Assembly: GCA_002943765.1 (NCBI GenBank)
Contig: PQWQ01000021.1
Coordinates: 248,001-312,000 of the forward strand
Reading direction: 5' to 3'
Length of the DNA: 64,000 bases
DNA from: Psoroptes ovis
Lineage: Eukaryota; Arthropoda; Arachnida; Sarcoptiformes; Psoroptidae
The notes below the pieces were generated by a model. It ran no database searches. It was not told the origin of the DNA and worked only from the letters and a program-made list of their open reading frames with translations. Below, piece by piece: positions 1-11,215 of the stretch (position 1 is the first letter of the stretch; the number at the start of each line of letters is the position of its first letter). Made by a program: the position numbers and the translations under genes.

Positions 1-471
1 AGGACATTTTCCAGGAACAAATCCGATAATCCCTTGAATCAATGATTATCCAAATGTTCTGTGATCTTTGATCGAGCCAAAAATCATTCAAATTCAAAGG
101 GTTACCTGGGAATTTAACTGGCAAAAATTACACTGGAAAATTACCCTTGAAATTCGAAAAATCATTTATTTCACAAATTAGTGAATGAAAAAAATGGAAA
201 TTAATTAAGAAAATATAATTTATTAATTAAGTTAATTTGATTTGATCAATTTTGAAAAAATAATAGGCTATTTGGGTGCGTCACTGTTTTATTTCTAGCA
301 CAATAGATGGCGTCATTGGTTGTGTTTTCGAATTTTTTCGAAAAAGATTCGAATTCGATTTTGATGCGATATTTGGTTTGATTTGATTTGATTCAATTCG
401 ATTGATTATGATTGATTTAATTATCTTTTGATTGAATCAATTGCTTTAATTGAAATAATTACAAATGATAT
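1..471. other. Intergenic, no gene seen
   Basis: AT-rich sequence without a supportable gene. It opens with GGAAAATTTCC-type short palindromes and continues with TTGATT/AATTGAATC runs. It lies beyond the 3' end of the minus-strand gene that ends at 472. Confidence 0.5.
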
Positions 472-1283
472 TTACATCACTGAACAACAACAAATAGCCG
501 GTGCCGCCGATGTCGATGATGATGGTAATGTACGTCGTAAAAATCGATTTGAATTAGTATTTTTCAATTGTGTCATCCATATTGTACCATTGCTGTGATT
601 ATTACTACTTTTGATTGCCGTGACAATTGTTTGTTTTTTATTCATACGACCATTGTCGATTGGAAACGTTGTTATTGGTGAGTCTGATTGATTGTAAAAA
701 ATTGAATCAAATTAATTATTTGAAATTTTAGGAGATGTCCCTGCATACCATTAATGTTGACGGTTGACCAATCACCGCTACTCGCTTGTTGATCATCGTC
801 ATCATCATCATCGCAATCATTTTGATCCATTTGTACATCGAATGCCAATTGATATAATTCAGGTTTTAATTGACTTTTTGTCATACTAAACAATGAATAT
901 TGTGGATTAAATGAATTAATTTGTATTGATCGATGATTATTATCTTTATTATTATTATTATTATTAACAATACTATTGGTATCATCCGTAAATAATTGTC
1001 GATTATCGATGATTGTTGATGGTAAAAAATTTAATGATTTACATGTATCATTATCGTCATCGTAATCATTGATATTATGGACATTATCACCGTATAAATT
1101 GAGATTAAATTTCGATGAATAACCTTCATCAATCATATCTTCTTCATTTGTTTGCCGCTGATTATCAATTTCATTCATTTTTAATGGATTCAATTTTGAA
1201 TTTATTGAATTTGATTGATCACAATTACGAGCCGCATTTGAGTCGATGATTAATTCATTTGGTAAGCTATGTAGCTCAGTCAT
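472..1283 (-). CDS. Hypothetical acidic Asn/Asp-rich protein, two exons
   Basis: I do not recognise this protein. The model reads exon 1 at 1283-749, a 65-bp intron (748-684) and exon 2 at 683-472, ending in TAA; phases join exactly and give 248 aa. The donor is GTATGC and the acceptor is ATCAATCAG. The N-terminal two thirds is hydrophilic with Asn and Asp runs (a seven-Asp stretch near residue 160) and the C-terminal exon is basic and Ser-rich. There is no signal peptide or membrane segment. The opposite strand over 415-754 is also open and hydrophobic, with its own GTGAGT donor, but carries a TGA in the middle of the hydrophobic run, so the minus strand is preferred. The start is the first in-frame ATG of the longest frame. 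Confidence 0.4.
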
Positions 1284-2325
1284 ATTCGAATTATTCGAAA
1301 TTGATTCACTTATTGTTTATTTATGTTCAACAGAGGAATTTCGGTTTGTTTACACTTTGGAAAAGTGCACTCAAATATGATCTCAAAGCCAGTCAAATAC
1401 GAATATTTCGATGGCCAAAGATGTTTTGAGCAATGAATTAATTGTGAATGTTGTTCATTACAAGTCAATCAACAGCCAGATTGCCCCGTATTAATTGATT
1501 TAATTGTTGAATTAATTGAAGACAAAACTCGTATCAACAACAACAATGAAGAAACAATGATGATGAATAATCTAAACATTGAAATCATTGAAAATCAACA
1601 AACAAATGAATGAATGAAACGAATGATATCTGATATTCTTCTCGCTCAAATTCTTAAATTCATTTCAAAATCATTTGAAAATGAATGGATTCTTAACAAT
1701 TACGATGATTCTATATTTAGTTTAACGCCATTCATATCATTCACTTTATTGGCCGTTTTATTGCTGCAGATTTTTGGCTGTCTGCTGGCTGTTGTTGGCT
1801 GCTTTTCGTATGTTTAATCACTGTTAATGACTGAACTTATTCTTGAGCACATGTTGCAGTGAAGCACTTTGCGAATATCATCACTTTCAATGAATGTTCA
1901 CTTGTGAAAACACAATGATTAACACTGAGCTACTTTCACCAAGCAATAATTATGATTCAACTTTGATTCAACGAATCGTGCACTGTCAACACAAAACAAG
2001 GCAAAATAATTATTTCAAGAAAATCTTTGAGCACATAATTTTCGAAAATGAATGTACTAATTGGATTGGAAATCACCAGTTTTTCTCGACTAAATCCGAA
2101 CGACTAAATGGCAGCAACGGCAATGCCAGAAAAAACCTTCAAGCGAATTGTGTGTGTACGGACAAAATCGATCATTTCCAGCTGAAAACAAAATATGAAT
2201 ATGAAATCTATGAACCGATATAAATATTTTTATGGAAATATACAGAAATGGATTCAAAGAGAAATCGTATTAATCAATAATTTTCACTCGACGACATTAG
2301 TGTTATTCGATAGGAAACTGTCATA

Positions 2326-2420
2326 ATTACGGTGCTTGCCAAGCGCCCATCGAGTGTAAGAAAGGCTGCTAATGGCAATCATTCCATTTCTATTCCGATT
2401 GGCTTCAATTGCCAGTGTTA
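2326..2420 (-). repeat. AGGCGCC-core dispersed repeat, copy 1
   Basis: Reverse-complement copy of the unnamed family with ACTCGA, GGGCGCTTGGCAAGCACC and a downstream GTTTCC block. It aligns with the copies near 4585, 10595, 11133 and 19374. Confidence 0.45.
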
Positions 2421-3350
2421 ATTGACATGATAATATTCATATACACTTGTGTATTTAAGTTAACTGTGCATATGAACGCAAAGTTTTCTTTGATTAACGG
2501 CCAACATATGAAAACCGGTAGTTTTCATACAGGTAAGTTGCTTTTGAACAACAAATAATAATTAAGCCTTTTTGAATTCGATAGGCTTCTTAGAAGTGCC
2601 GTAACCTTCTCGCTTTTCTATGGATCAATGCTTTTGTCACCGAATGATAAAGGTTATTTCATTGGAAATATGAAATAGGTTTTATTTGCTTGAAGCTAAT
2701 TCATTTTTCTAGGAAAATAATTATCTTATCTCATTTATATTCAGGCAACTTTTCTTGAATTTAGCAAAAATATTGGCAAATCAGAAACAGATCAAGCAAT
2801 CAGTTTTTATATTTATTAACCTCTTCAAACCTCTTGGCTACAACTTGTTGATTTATATTTAAATGGTTCCTTCCTACTCATCGACTCATTATCTCACCAT
2901 TACTAAATTTAATCAAATTAAAAGCATCAAAATTATTGGGTCAAATTCAAGAATTGAAAATATAAACTTACGAATTCAACCAGAAACTGCAATTAGGATC
3001 AAAAAATTCAACGAAAAAAAACCCATAAAACCCCGAAAAAATTTCATCAAATAAATTTGTTCGGAAAAATTTTACGACAAATTAATTCTTGCTACCCGAA
3101 AAATTCAAGAATTCAAAACAGTAAATCACATTGATTATCATCTTTTTTTGTGATTTCTTATCTATTCCATTTATCTCCTTGTTATTCATCCATTCAAATG
3201 ATTGTTAACAAATGAAATTTTTGAATGAATGAATGAATGAAAATGAAATTTAATTGCATTCAATTAAATTTATTCATTCATTCATTCATCCATTTATGGC
3301 CGAATGTAAGTCAAAATTTACAAACAAATATTTCATTTTGGATTTATTTA

Positions 3351-3433
3351 TTAGGTTGTCCGAAAAGTTTATTCCGCTTAATCAATCGAGAGTTGCTCAT
3401 GAAAATCGGCCAGAACTTTCCGGACAGCCTAAT
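3351..3433. mobile_element. Mariner-type foldback, type A core
   Basis: Left arm TTAGGTTGTCCGAAAAGTTT, right arm AACTTTCCGGACAGCCTAA, with the CGCTTAATC...CATGAAAATCGG core and TA at both ends. It is non-autonomous, with no coding capacity. Confidence 0.8.
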
Positions 3434-3826
3434 ATTTGTTTAATATGTATTTTTATACATTTTTTATAGTAAATTTTATTGTTTTTTTTCCATTTCTACA
3501 GGAATGAAAACATTGAAATGTTTCGCGTAAATATTAAACCAATTCGAAACATTCATAAAAATCATTTGGAAATTATTACAATGAAATAATATCAAATGGC
3601 CTCAAACAAATGATATTTTAATGTGGCAAATAATGATTGTAAAATGAACTTATAGCATAAACCAAACAAAACAGTAACAACAACAGCAGTAAATATTCGG
3701 CCAGTAAATCGTCTAAATGAAAATCGTATTATGTAAATATCATGATTATTATTGAATTTAAATAATGTAATTACATTTCAATGGTTTTATTTCATTGCAG
3801 GAATGCGAGAGAGACAGAAGAAAATA

Positions 3827-3905
3827 TTGGGCTGTCCGGAAAGTTCTTGCGTATAAAACAATGGGTTGCCCATTTGAAAATCGGCAAAAATTTTCTGGAC
3901 AACTT
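3827..3905. mobile_element. Mariner-type foldback, diverged A/B hybrid
   Basis: Arms GGGCTGTCCGGAAAGTTCTT and TTTTCTGGACAACTT, with an AAAATCGGCAAAAA right core. The outer ends are degenerate. Confidence 0.65.
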
Positions 3906-4265
3906 GATTTTTAAAATTGGATTTTGAAAAAATTGTCCGTCATACATTAGTGTTTAAATCTGGTATAAATAATATAATCATCATCATCGTGGTCATTTTT
4001 ATATCATTTTTTTCCGAAAATAATAATGATGACCATTGGATTTGTATTGATAGCTGTCCATTGCTATCAATATTATTCATTATTCTTATTGATTCTCAAG
4101 GATATAAGTGTAATGGGAAGAAATATGATGAGCCATACATACAGTAAACGGGTAATACACGAATCCACGAATTATTTCTTTAATCATTCATGAAATTCAT
4201 AGATTAATTTTGTTCTTATTCATCCACGACTCATCAGAGAAGATTTGAAAAATTCATTATCATCA

Positions 4266-4347
4266 TTAGGTTGTCCGAGAAGTTCATTACGCTTAATCAA
4301 TAGAGTTGTTCATTAAAAATCCGCCAGAACTTTTCGGACAACCTAAT
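4266..4347. mobile_element. Mariner-type foldback, type A core
   Basis: Arms TTAGGTTGTCCGAGAAGTTC and GAACTTTTCGGACAACCTAA, well preserved, with a one-base mismatch in the left arm. Confidence 0.8.
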
Positions 4348-4584
4348 ATTTTCAATTTGACATTTTTTTTCTCAAAAATTCAAAATTTTAAATTTAAATT
4401 TAATCTTGTGATTCGTATTTTTGGAATGAATAATTCAAAGCATCAGACAAATGATACAGAAAAAATGAGACAAATGATTTCAACTTTGAAACATACGATT
4501 GAATGAATTACATCAAAGAAATGATTCCCGAAAAAAAAATTCGATTACAAATACATTATCATTACTTATTACACTTTCAGTTTC

Positions 4585-4674
4585 TCTGCACTCGACAGGC
4601 TCTTGATGAGCACCACGACCATCAGGCATTATAATAGAATACTGATAATGTTGCCGACTGCAGGGGAATTTACT
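4585..4674 (+). repeat. AGGCGCC-core dispersed repeat, copy 2
   Basis: Contains GCACTCGACAGGCTC, GATGAGCACC and the distal block AATGTTGCCGACTG, in the same order and spacing as the 19374 copy read on the other strand. Confidence 0.45.
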
Positions 4675-5079
4675 AGAAAAATTTGAATCAAAAATTTAAA
4701 TTGAATTTTCAAAAAATTTCATTTCAAAGTCAAAATAGTCAAAATATCATTATTATTATTACTATTCATTCGAAGATAATCCTTGGATTTCTCTCTAATT
4801 TGAATCCATCAAGCATCTAAGCATTAAAAACAGACAGAAAATGGTCAAACTCAATGAACCCGATGTCTTCCAAAGCCTAGAATCATCTCATGAAACACAT
4901 CCATCAAATGACCCAAAGAATATCCTCGAAACTGGCCCTTGAAAACCTTTTCAAACATCTATCAAATGGCCTTTGGAATATTCACAAGAGAGAAAACGAT
5001 TTTCTAAAACAATACGGGTAAGTTGATTCTTGTTCATTTCTAAATTTTCAAAGAATATTCTTTATTTGAATCATATTCG

Positions 5080-5157
5080 AGGCTGTCCGAAAAGTTTTTG
5101 TTGATTTTCAGCCAGCTTTGCCATTGATTTATGCGAACAAACTTTTCGGACGACCCC
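5080..5157. mobile_element. Mariner-type foldback, type C
   Basis: Arms GGCTGTCCGAAAAGTTTTTG and ACAAACTTTTCGGACGACCC. It lacks the TTA outer bases of types A and B, so it is probably an older subfamily. Confidence 0.7.
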
Positions 5158-6740
5158 AAATTATGAATTTTTTTCCTCAGCAAATTACTATGGGAAAACT
5201 TTTGGTTTCATTTTTTTCACAAGAAAAAAACCGAGAAAAATTCAAAAATGAAACATATTTTCAATGGAATTTTCAACACGTTTAGTTATATTGTATGATG
5301 GTCATCAGTTTCCCAAATTTGTAATGGGTTTTGGTAAAGTGTATGGGCCAAAACAGCGCAAAAACTCTGAGAAATATTCCGTAAGTTTTTTTTTCGAAAA
5401 AAATGAAAATGAAAGATGCTCTCATATGTTATTCAAGTGAATTTGTAAATTCTTAGGACGACCATTGTTTGCTCTGGTACCCTGAATGAATAATTCATGA
5501 GTATTCAGACATTTTTTTTTCTGGTCATGAAAATGTGTGAAATTTTTTTTTCAAGAAACCAAAGGGGACCCTATTATTTGAACAGGGGCCAAATGTAATT
5601 AGTGTTTTTTCGTTGTTGTTTTTTCTTGGGTCTTAGGAGAAAATTTCCGGGAAAAATGTAAGAATTTCAATTAATTTTTCCACATTGTTTACCGAAAAGT
5701 ATTCTCATGGGAAATTTCCTTCCATGCACGCACACCATTCATTGTTTACAACAAAATTTGACTTTGGCCTTTTAGAAATAATTTCGATAATTTATATCCA
5801 AGTGATAATGTGTGTGTGTCCCCACACACACACACATAATGGTCAAATTTCAATTAAGACATTTTTTCAAGGTGCAAAACAACCTAAAAACGACATGTTT
5901 TTCTGGCCGTAATTAAAATTCAATGGTCAATGGTGGTCATTGTGTTTTGTCATCATTTAATTTATGACCGAGAAAAAAAATGTTTTAATTATTCACAAAA
6001 ATGAACCAAACGAATGAAATGAAATGAATAAATTAATGGCGAAGAAACAAATGTTCGTGGGTCAAAAGAAGAAAAAAGGGCATGGACGACATCATTGAAT
6101 GGCCCTTTATTTTCTTTATTTCTCGGTGCTTAATGGACACTTTTTCCCTGAAATTTTGCTGAAAAAATTTTGCCGGAGTAATTTGGTCGAAAACTTCAGG
6201 TAAAATTTCGTTTAATTTCATTTTCTTTGTTCACCAGGTGAACCACACCTTGGTTTTTTTCAGGTGGATTTATTATGGCGGGAAATTTTCCGGGAAAATT
6301 TTTTTCCAGGAAAAAAATACCCAAACGAATAATAAGATTACCCAAAGAAGAATGATCGAAATTTTCAAAAATCTAAAAGGTAAATAGTTACAATGATATT
6401 AAAAAAAACAATCGATTATTTCGATTAATCGTCGATAATTTCTCATTAAATTTTCATTTTGTTTATTATGATTTATTGATTTATTCGTTTGTCATTAATG
6501 AATGGATTTTTGGATCAATGGTTTAATGGAAAATCACCGAGACCAATTGAATTAATCCATTGAATTTTGGCCGAATTTCGAGCCAAATTAACAAAAGCGA
6601 AAAAAAATAAATCAAATCAATGACCATAATCCATTGATGGCCGACACCTTAAATTATTTTATTAATTTTTTTCTCGTTTTTCAGGAAAATTTCCCACAAC
6701 TAAATCATTTATAATCCACATTATATCCATCTATTAGATA

Positions 6741-6824
6741 TTAGGCTGTCCTAAAAGTTCATTCTGCTTAATCACAATAGAGTTGCTCATGAAAATCGGC
6801 CTAAAATTTTCCGGACAGCCTAAT
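6741..6824. mobile_element. Mariner-type foldback, type A core
   Basis: Arms TTAGGCTGTCCTAAAAGTTC and AAAATTTTCCGGACAGCCTAA flank a CTTAATCACAATAGAGTTGC core. Confidence 0.75.
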
Positions 6825-6991
6825 ATATTGTAATATGGTTCCGTATTTGAAATGAATGATATGAAGTAATTTTTACAATTTTTGTTAAAACCCGAACAAC
6901 AACATAAAAAAAATGTTTTAATCAAAGAATACCATGAGAGGATGGTATGTGTTTACGGGAAATTTTCCCATTATTATTTTTGGACAATTAT

Positions 6992-7789
6992 TTACGACTT
7001 GTAATCACCGAATGGTACTGGTGTACTTGGACCAAGTTGTAAGCTGAATATTCGTATGATACGTCCGTGGAATGGGAGAAGAGAAAATTTTCGGGAAAAA
7101 TACCTGCACCACGAATAATTAATGAGTATTTTTCTCATATTCTCCCTGCCTGCCTGGCTGCCTACACCAGCGGAACAAGATGATGGTGAAGAGGTGAGTA
7201 AAAGTATGAAAAATTGAATGAATGAATTAATGACAAAATGGCGCCATTCACATATTCCATATATGCACATCGACTTTGAAAATAATTTGTCTTTGGACAC
7301 ATTTATTTTTTCGCTGTTGTGGTTCATTCATTCATTCATTCATTAATATTATGACAATGATATTCCATTAATTTTTGGTGAAAAAAAAATGAAAAAAAAA
7401 CCCAAAAATTACAAATTTGAATACGTAATGTATGGATGGCCCACACACAAAATGGCACTTGGGTAATAATTCATTTGTGTCAGCGAACGAGGAGTAATGA
7501 AAATTTTTAATCACTTTAATTATCATTTCTCTCATACCTTTATATGTATGGTGGGTAAGTAATTATTATTCACAGGTACCTTTGTGCTGACTTGTAGTAT
7601 AAGGCACTGGCCCTTGGCTGGTGGTGGATGTGGTGGTGTTGGCCTGATACAAGATTCAATAAATCTTTTTTGGGAAATCTTTGGGAAAGTTTCTCCGGGA
7701 AAATTTCCCGTTAAACCAGGACTTACCGGGGGAGCAGTGGAGGTTAAGCTGACGAGCATATAATTGTCATTGTCATCATGTGTCATCAT
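6992..7789 (-). CDS. Candidate four-exon micro-gene, 78 aa, unknown
   Basis: I do not recognise the product. Four short exons join with matching phase and end at TAA: 7789-7727 (donor GTAAGT), 7643-7580 (acceptor TATCAG, donor GTACCT), 7161-7104 (acceptor GGTGTAG, donor GTATTT) and 7043-6992 (acceptor ATTCAG). The second exon is Thr/Ser-rich with a GPVPY stretch; the last ends in STPVPFGDYKS. No domain or signal peptide is seen. The ATG at 7789 is a guess, because the frame stays open upstream to about 7816 and further 5' exons may exist. Parts of the same region also look codable on the plus strand, for example a GTGAGT donor near 7195, so this remains a model, not a certainty. Confidence 0.33.
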
Positions 7790-7862
7790 TTTTCCTTGGT
7801 TCTTATTCGGTCCCAAGAAGACGAAAAACGAATAATTTTTTCATTTTTAATCATCACCTGTA

Positions 7863-7975
7863 ACAGTCAATGAACGGCTTTTTCCGTTTTAATAATTTTG
7901 CTCCGAACTTGCTTTGCCCGAGCTGGACTCGGGCATTTCTCATAGAGTACACTGAAATGTGACAGTTTTAATGGT
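7863..7975 (-). repeat. GC-hairpin repeat, copy 1
   Basis: The central hairpin TGCCCGAG/CTCGGGCA is at 7915-7935. Read on the minus strand it has CTGTCACATTTCAG upstream, AAAGCAAGTTCGGAGC downstream and the distal ACGGAAAAAGCCGTTCATTG block shared with the 21400 and 35440 copies. Confidence 0.6.
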
Positions 7976-9186
7976 GATTATTCGGGAAATACTTCAACTG
8001 TTAGCCGCATAACCGCTTATGATATTAAATATTCTTAGCCATACGCTTTGTCGAAAAGAATGGGCAGAGAATATTTTTACATTTTGGAGAAATGAAATTA
8101 TTATTTTTGCTTCAAGTCCCATTCATTAATATTGTAACCGAAATATAAAAAAAAAATTATAATTTCATTTATGGATTTGTCATGAGTTTAATTACATGAA
8201 GATTTTTTTTTCTCTTGGTTTCTGACATGAATAATCAACACTTTGGTACACTTGTCTGGTCCATCCCAAGCATGGTAAGCTGAGTCATATTCCGTTTCAG
8301 AAATTTTCGTCTGTGTTCTTTGATGACAAGGTAATAATTGAAATCAGTAAAATTTCAGATTCGAAATTGGATTTTTGAATTGATTCAAACCCTATTAAAA
8401 TCATCAACCCTTCGAACACTTTTTTTTGTAACCTTCAAGAACCTTTGAAACTATTGACCACTTTCAAAGGCTTCGATATGATCTGCTAAAACCTGTTGAC
8501 CTATTAAATGTTCAGTATTTATCATCAATAATCGCATTTATCAATGATCATATCTACGATTATAATCATTCGAAAGTAATCGATTGCTACCGATTATTAT
8601 CACAACCATCGATTATGACAATCAAAAAAAATTATCTTATCATTTTCAACTATAGTCATGAGTCATTCATAAATTTTCCATCACCATAGAACTTATCCAG
8701 ATACAGCTCATTCATTTAGACCAAATAATTCATATTTTATCATTTTTTAATCATTCATAAATTTTGTTACATGACAAAATATAGAATAATTACATTAAAC
8801 ACAATTTTACACACAGATAAGATAAAATCTTTTATTATTACATTACTACCATTTACTGCTGCCCTATGACCCCTTCTTTGACCCCTTTCAAAAAATGTGT
8901 TATTAATGGATCATTTCATTTCATTTCATTTTTTCTTTAATTTCAGCATACAAATTACATGTGAATACATGTATTTTCAATGGAGATTGTTTTCAATGGA
9001 CAATTTTATGGCTTCATTGAACAAAAACAGAAAATTTTCACCATTGAAATAACATTATGTTACATTGAAATTGAATGGTGGTAAACGATGGTCGGTTACA
9101 AATATGGTATTTATGAATGTTTTTTGAATACAAATTTTGTTTTCAACCACGATTATTATTCGTAAATCGTTCACCAGCGAAAAATA

Positions 9187-9269
9187 TTAGGTTGTCCGTA
9201 AAGTTCTGGCTGATTTTCATGAGCAACTCTCTATTGATTAAGCGGAATGAACTTTTCGGACAACCTAAT
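9187..9269. mobile_element. Mariner-type foldback, type A core, reverse orientation
   Basis: Arms TTAGGTTGTCCGTAAAGTTC and GAACTTTTCGGACAACCTAA, with the core read as CATGAGCAACTCTC...AAGCGG. Confidence 0.8.
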
Positions 9270-10063
9270 ACAAATATGAATCTAGAAACACATTTCTTTC
9301 TGCTCTCTCAACCAGCGAAAAATGATTCTCGTAGAATTTTCAATGATCAAACTACCACAGTAACAAAATATTTGTATGACCCATCAAAAAATGGAAAAAA
9401 ATGAAAAGGTACCCAAGGACCATCATCAGTTTAGACCTTTTTTTTTTTTTGAAAAACAAAGTTGTCATCAAATTTTTTCTCCTCTCGTAATGTTGTTGGA
9501 TGTAGATTATGTTCGTGTGTGTTGGTCGTTGGTGGGGGTGGGAGTGGGAAGGGGGAAGGGGTTACAAATATTTTTTTCTGGTGAAGAGTGTCTCCTCTCC
9601 TCATCCAAACACTCATATATCAATTTTATATTTTTTAACGTGATTTGAATTTATAATAAACCCCAATCGTTCATATATTTACCATATGATGATCATGATC
9701 ATGATGATTATGATAATCATAATAACTATTAATGGTTATTGATGATAATAATAATGATCATGATGATGATGATGATGATGATGGTCGTGTTGGTACCATG
9801 GGTGATGGTGATGGTTGATTTAGAAAATAATATCGAAACAATCGAACATATGTTTCAATGGTGGGCGTTTTTTCGGGTTTTAGTTTCGCTTCTTAGGTCC
9901 TAGGACATTCCATCATAGATCAGATCGGAAAAGGCCCGAAGCATCTAGGTCGTTTTGCCTCAAGTCATCGATGGGTTATTTTAACGGTGAAATGGCATCC
10001 CGAATGAAAGGATTAAATGAACGAAATTTGTGAATTTCGCTCAAATTTCGTTCCAAAAAACAA

Positions 10064-10219
10064 TTAACCCTTAGAACTCGAGGCATTTACAGCGCAAGCA
10101 AGCCAGCAGTTCGACAATTTTTCACACTCATCTTAAAATAGTGACTGAGAGGCGCCTATCGAGCTGCTGCATTACATCTTATGGTGAGCTATGCTCACCG
10201 CTCGAGTTTTAAGGGTTAA
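10064..10219. mobile_element. piggyBac-type miniature element between TTAA sites
   Basis: A 148-bp body (10068-10215) lies between two TTAA tetranucleotides. The ends are inverted: CCCTTAGAACTCGAG at the left and CTCGAGTTTTAAGGG at the right. A TTAA target duplication with a CCCTT start is the hallmark of the piggyBac superfamily. There is no transposase frame inside. The interior has AGGCGCC and a GGTGAGC/GCTCACC stem. Confidence 0.7.
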
Positions 10220-10589
10220 ATCAATTTTTATGGCGACAATTTTATTCAATTATCGCTTATCAGCTGTGTATGGTCACTTGGAAGCTTTTCCCGGTTCTAG
10301 GTTAGTAGCCTGCTATTTTAGGTCCCTTTCACAACTGCCATAATTGTTTCGGAAACAAAAATTTTCCGCCAAAATTCTCGGTTATTATTTATTTGATAAA
10401 AATTAAAAACAAACGACCACGACGATGATTTCGCTTATCTTAATTGTCAATTTATTCATATTTTTTTCATTTTCATTTCATTCATGGGACCAAAACATAT
10501 GTACCCGAACGACCAATTGTTTATGTGCGGACCCCTTAAAAATTATGGAAAATTATGGAAAAATCATTAAATCTGTTTGACGGCGTTTG

Positions 10590-10690
10590 ACACCCTTTGC
10601 GATCGTTAGGCGCCTTACGAGCACCACTTTTCCTACTTTTTCCAATGCAAAATTGTCAAAAGCGCCGAGCGCAAAGCGTTGAGCAACACT
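10590..10690 (+). repeat. AGGCGCC-core dispersed repeat, copy 3
   Basis: TTAGGCGCC, GAGCACC, CTTTT and TTTTCCAATG occur in the same order and nearly the same spacing as in the 11133 copy only 540 bp away. Confidence 0.5.
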
Positions 10691-10847
10691 GTCAGATAAT
10701 TTGTATGGAAATTTTTTTTTTTTGTGAACCAAACAAAAAATGGCGGGAAATTGAAAAAATTATTCTTTGTTTTCACAATTAAATAGCAAAACGACATTAA
10801 ATAAATTCATTTCCAGTGAAATTTGATAAGATAATCAATATAAAAAA

Positions 10848-10936
10848 GGGTTGTCCGAAAATTTCGGTCGTTTTTCGACCATTGATTCAATGGCAGTTAC
10901 TTGAGAAGAAATACGACAAAACTTTTCGGACAACCC
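10848..10936. mobile_element. Mariner-type foldback, type C
   Basis: Arms GGGTTGTCCGAAAATTTCGG and AAACTTTTCGGACAACCCC, with the type-C TACGACAAAAC inner right segment. Confidence 0.7.
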
Positions 10937-11129
10937 CAAACATACAAATGAACAATAATTGTCATTGATCATTTTTATTGTGAATGTACCCAAAACAACA
11001 AAACAACACTAACAACAACAAACACATCATTTAATTATCATAATTTTTTTAATTGTTTTTTTCACATTTTCTTTGTTTTTTGTGCTTTTTTTTTGTTGTT
11101 TTGTTAAATTAAGTCAAAAAAAAATTAGC

Positions 11130-11215
11130 ATTGTTTCCGCTCGACAGGCGCCCATGTGGCACCGCTTTCAGATGTGTTTCCAATGGCAATGCCGATTGCT
11201 GCCGAGTACACAGAA
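11130..11215 (+). repeat. AGGCGCC-core dispersed repeat, copy 4
   Basis: GCTCGACAGGCGCC, GGCACCGCTTTC, TGTTTCCAATGGCAATG and TTGCTGCCGAGTAC. The unit happens to be open on both strands, which makes it look like an exon. Confidence 0.5.

Larger units (their letters stand above)
1284..6991. other. Intergenic repeat-bearing stretch
   Basis: No gene could be supported here. It holds five mariner-type foldbacks, two copies of the AGGCGCC-core repeat and GGAAATTTCC palindromes near 6275-6320. Open frames at 1614-1817 (hydrophobic, 67 aa) and 1894-2223 (109 aa) have no recognisable feature. A good donor, ACAG|GTAAGT, lies at 2530 after a short ATG-led frame starting at 2472, and a 33-codon frame starts at 4841; neither could be joined to other exons. 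Confidence 0.4.

Noticed and set aside
415..754. Plus-strand membrane-protein-like frame opposite the first gene
   Set aside because: An in-frame TGA interrupts the hydrophobic segment and no upstream exon or ATG in frame was found; kept only as a finding on strand ambiguity.
1614..2223. Two plus-strand frames of 67 and 109 codons
   Set aside because: No recognisable domain, splice partner or compositional contrast with the AT-rich background.
7915..7935. GC-rich hairpins as bacterial-type terminators
   Set aside because: The window is eukaryotic and the hairpins belong to a dispersed repeat family that is not tied to gene ends.
11130..11215. Apparent exon open on both strands
   Set aside because: It is a copy of the AGGCGCC-core repeat with clear relatives at 10590 and elsewhere.
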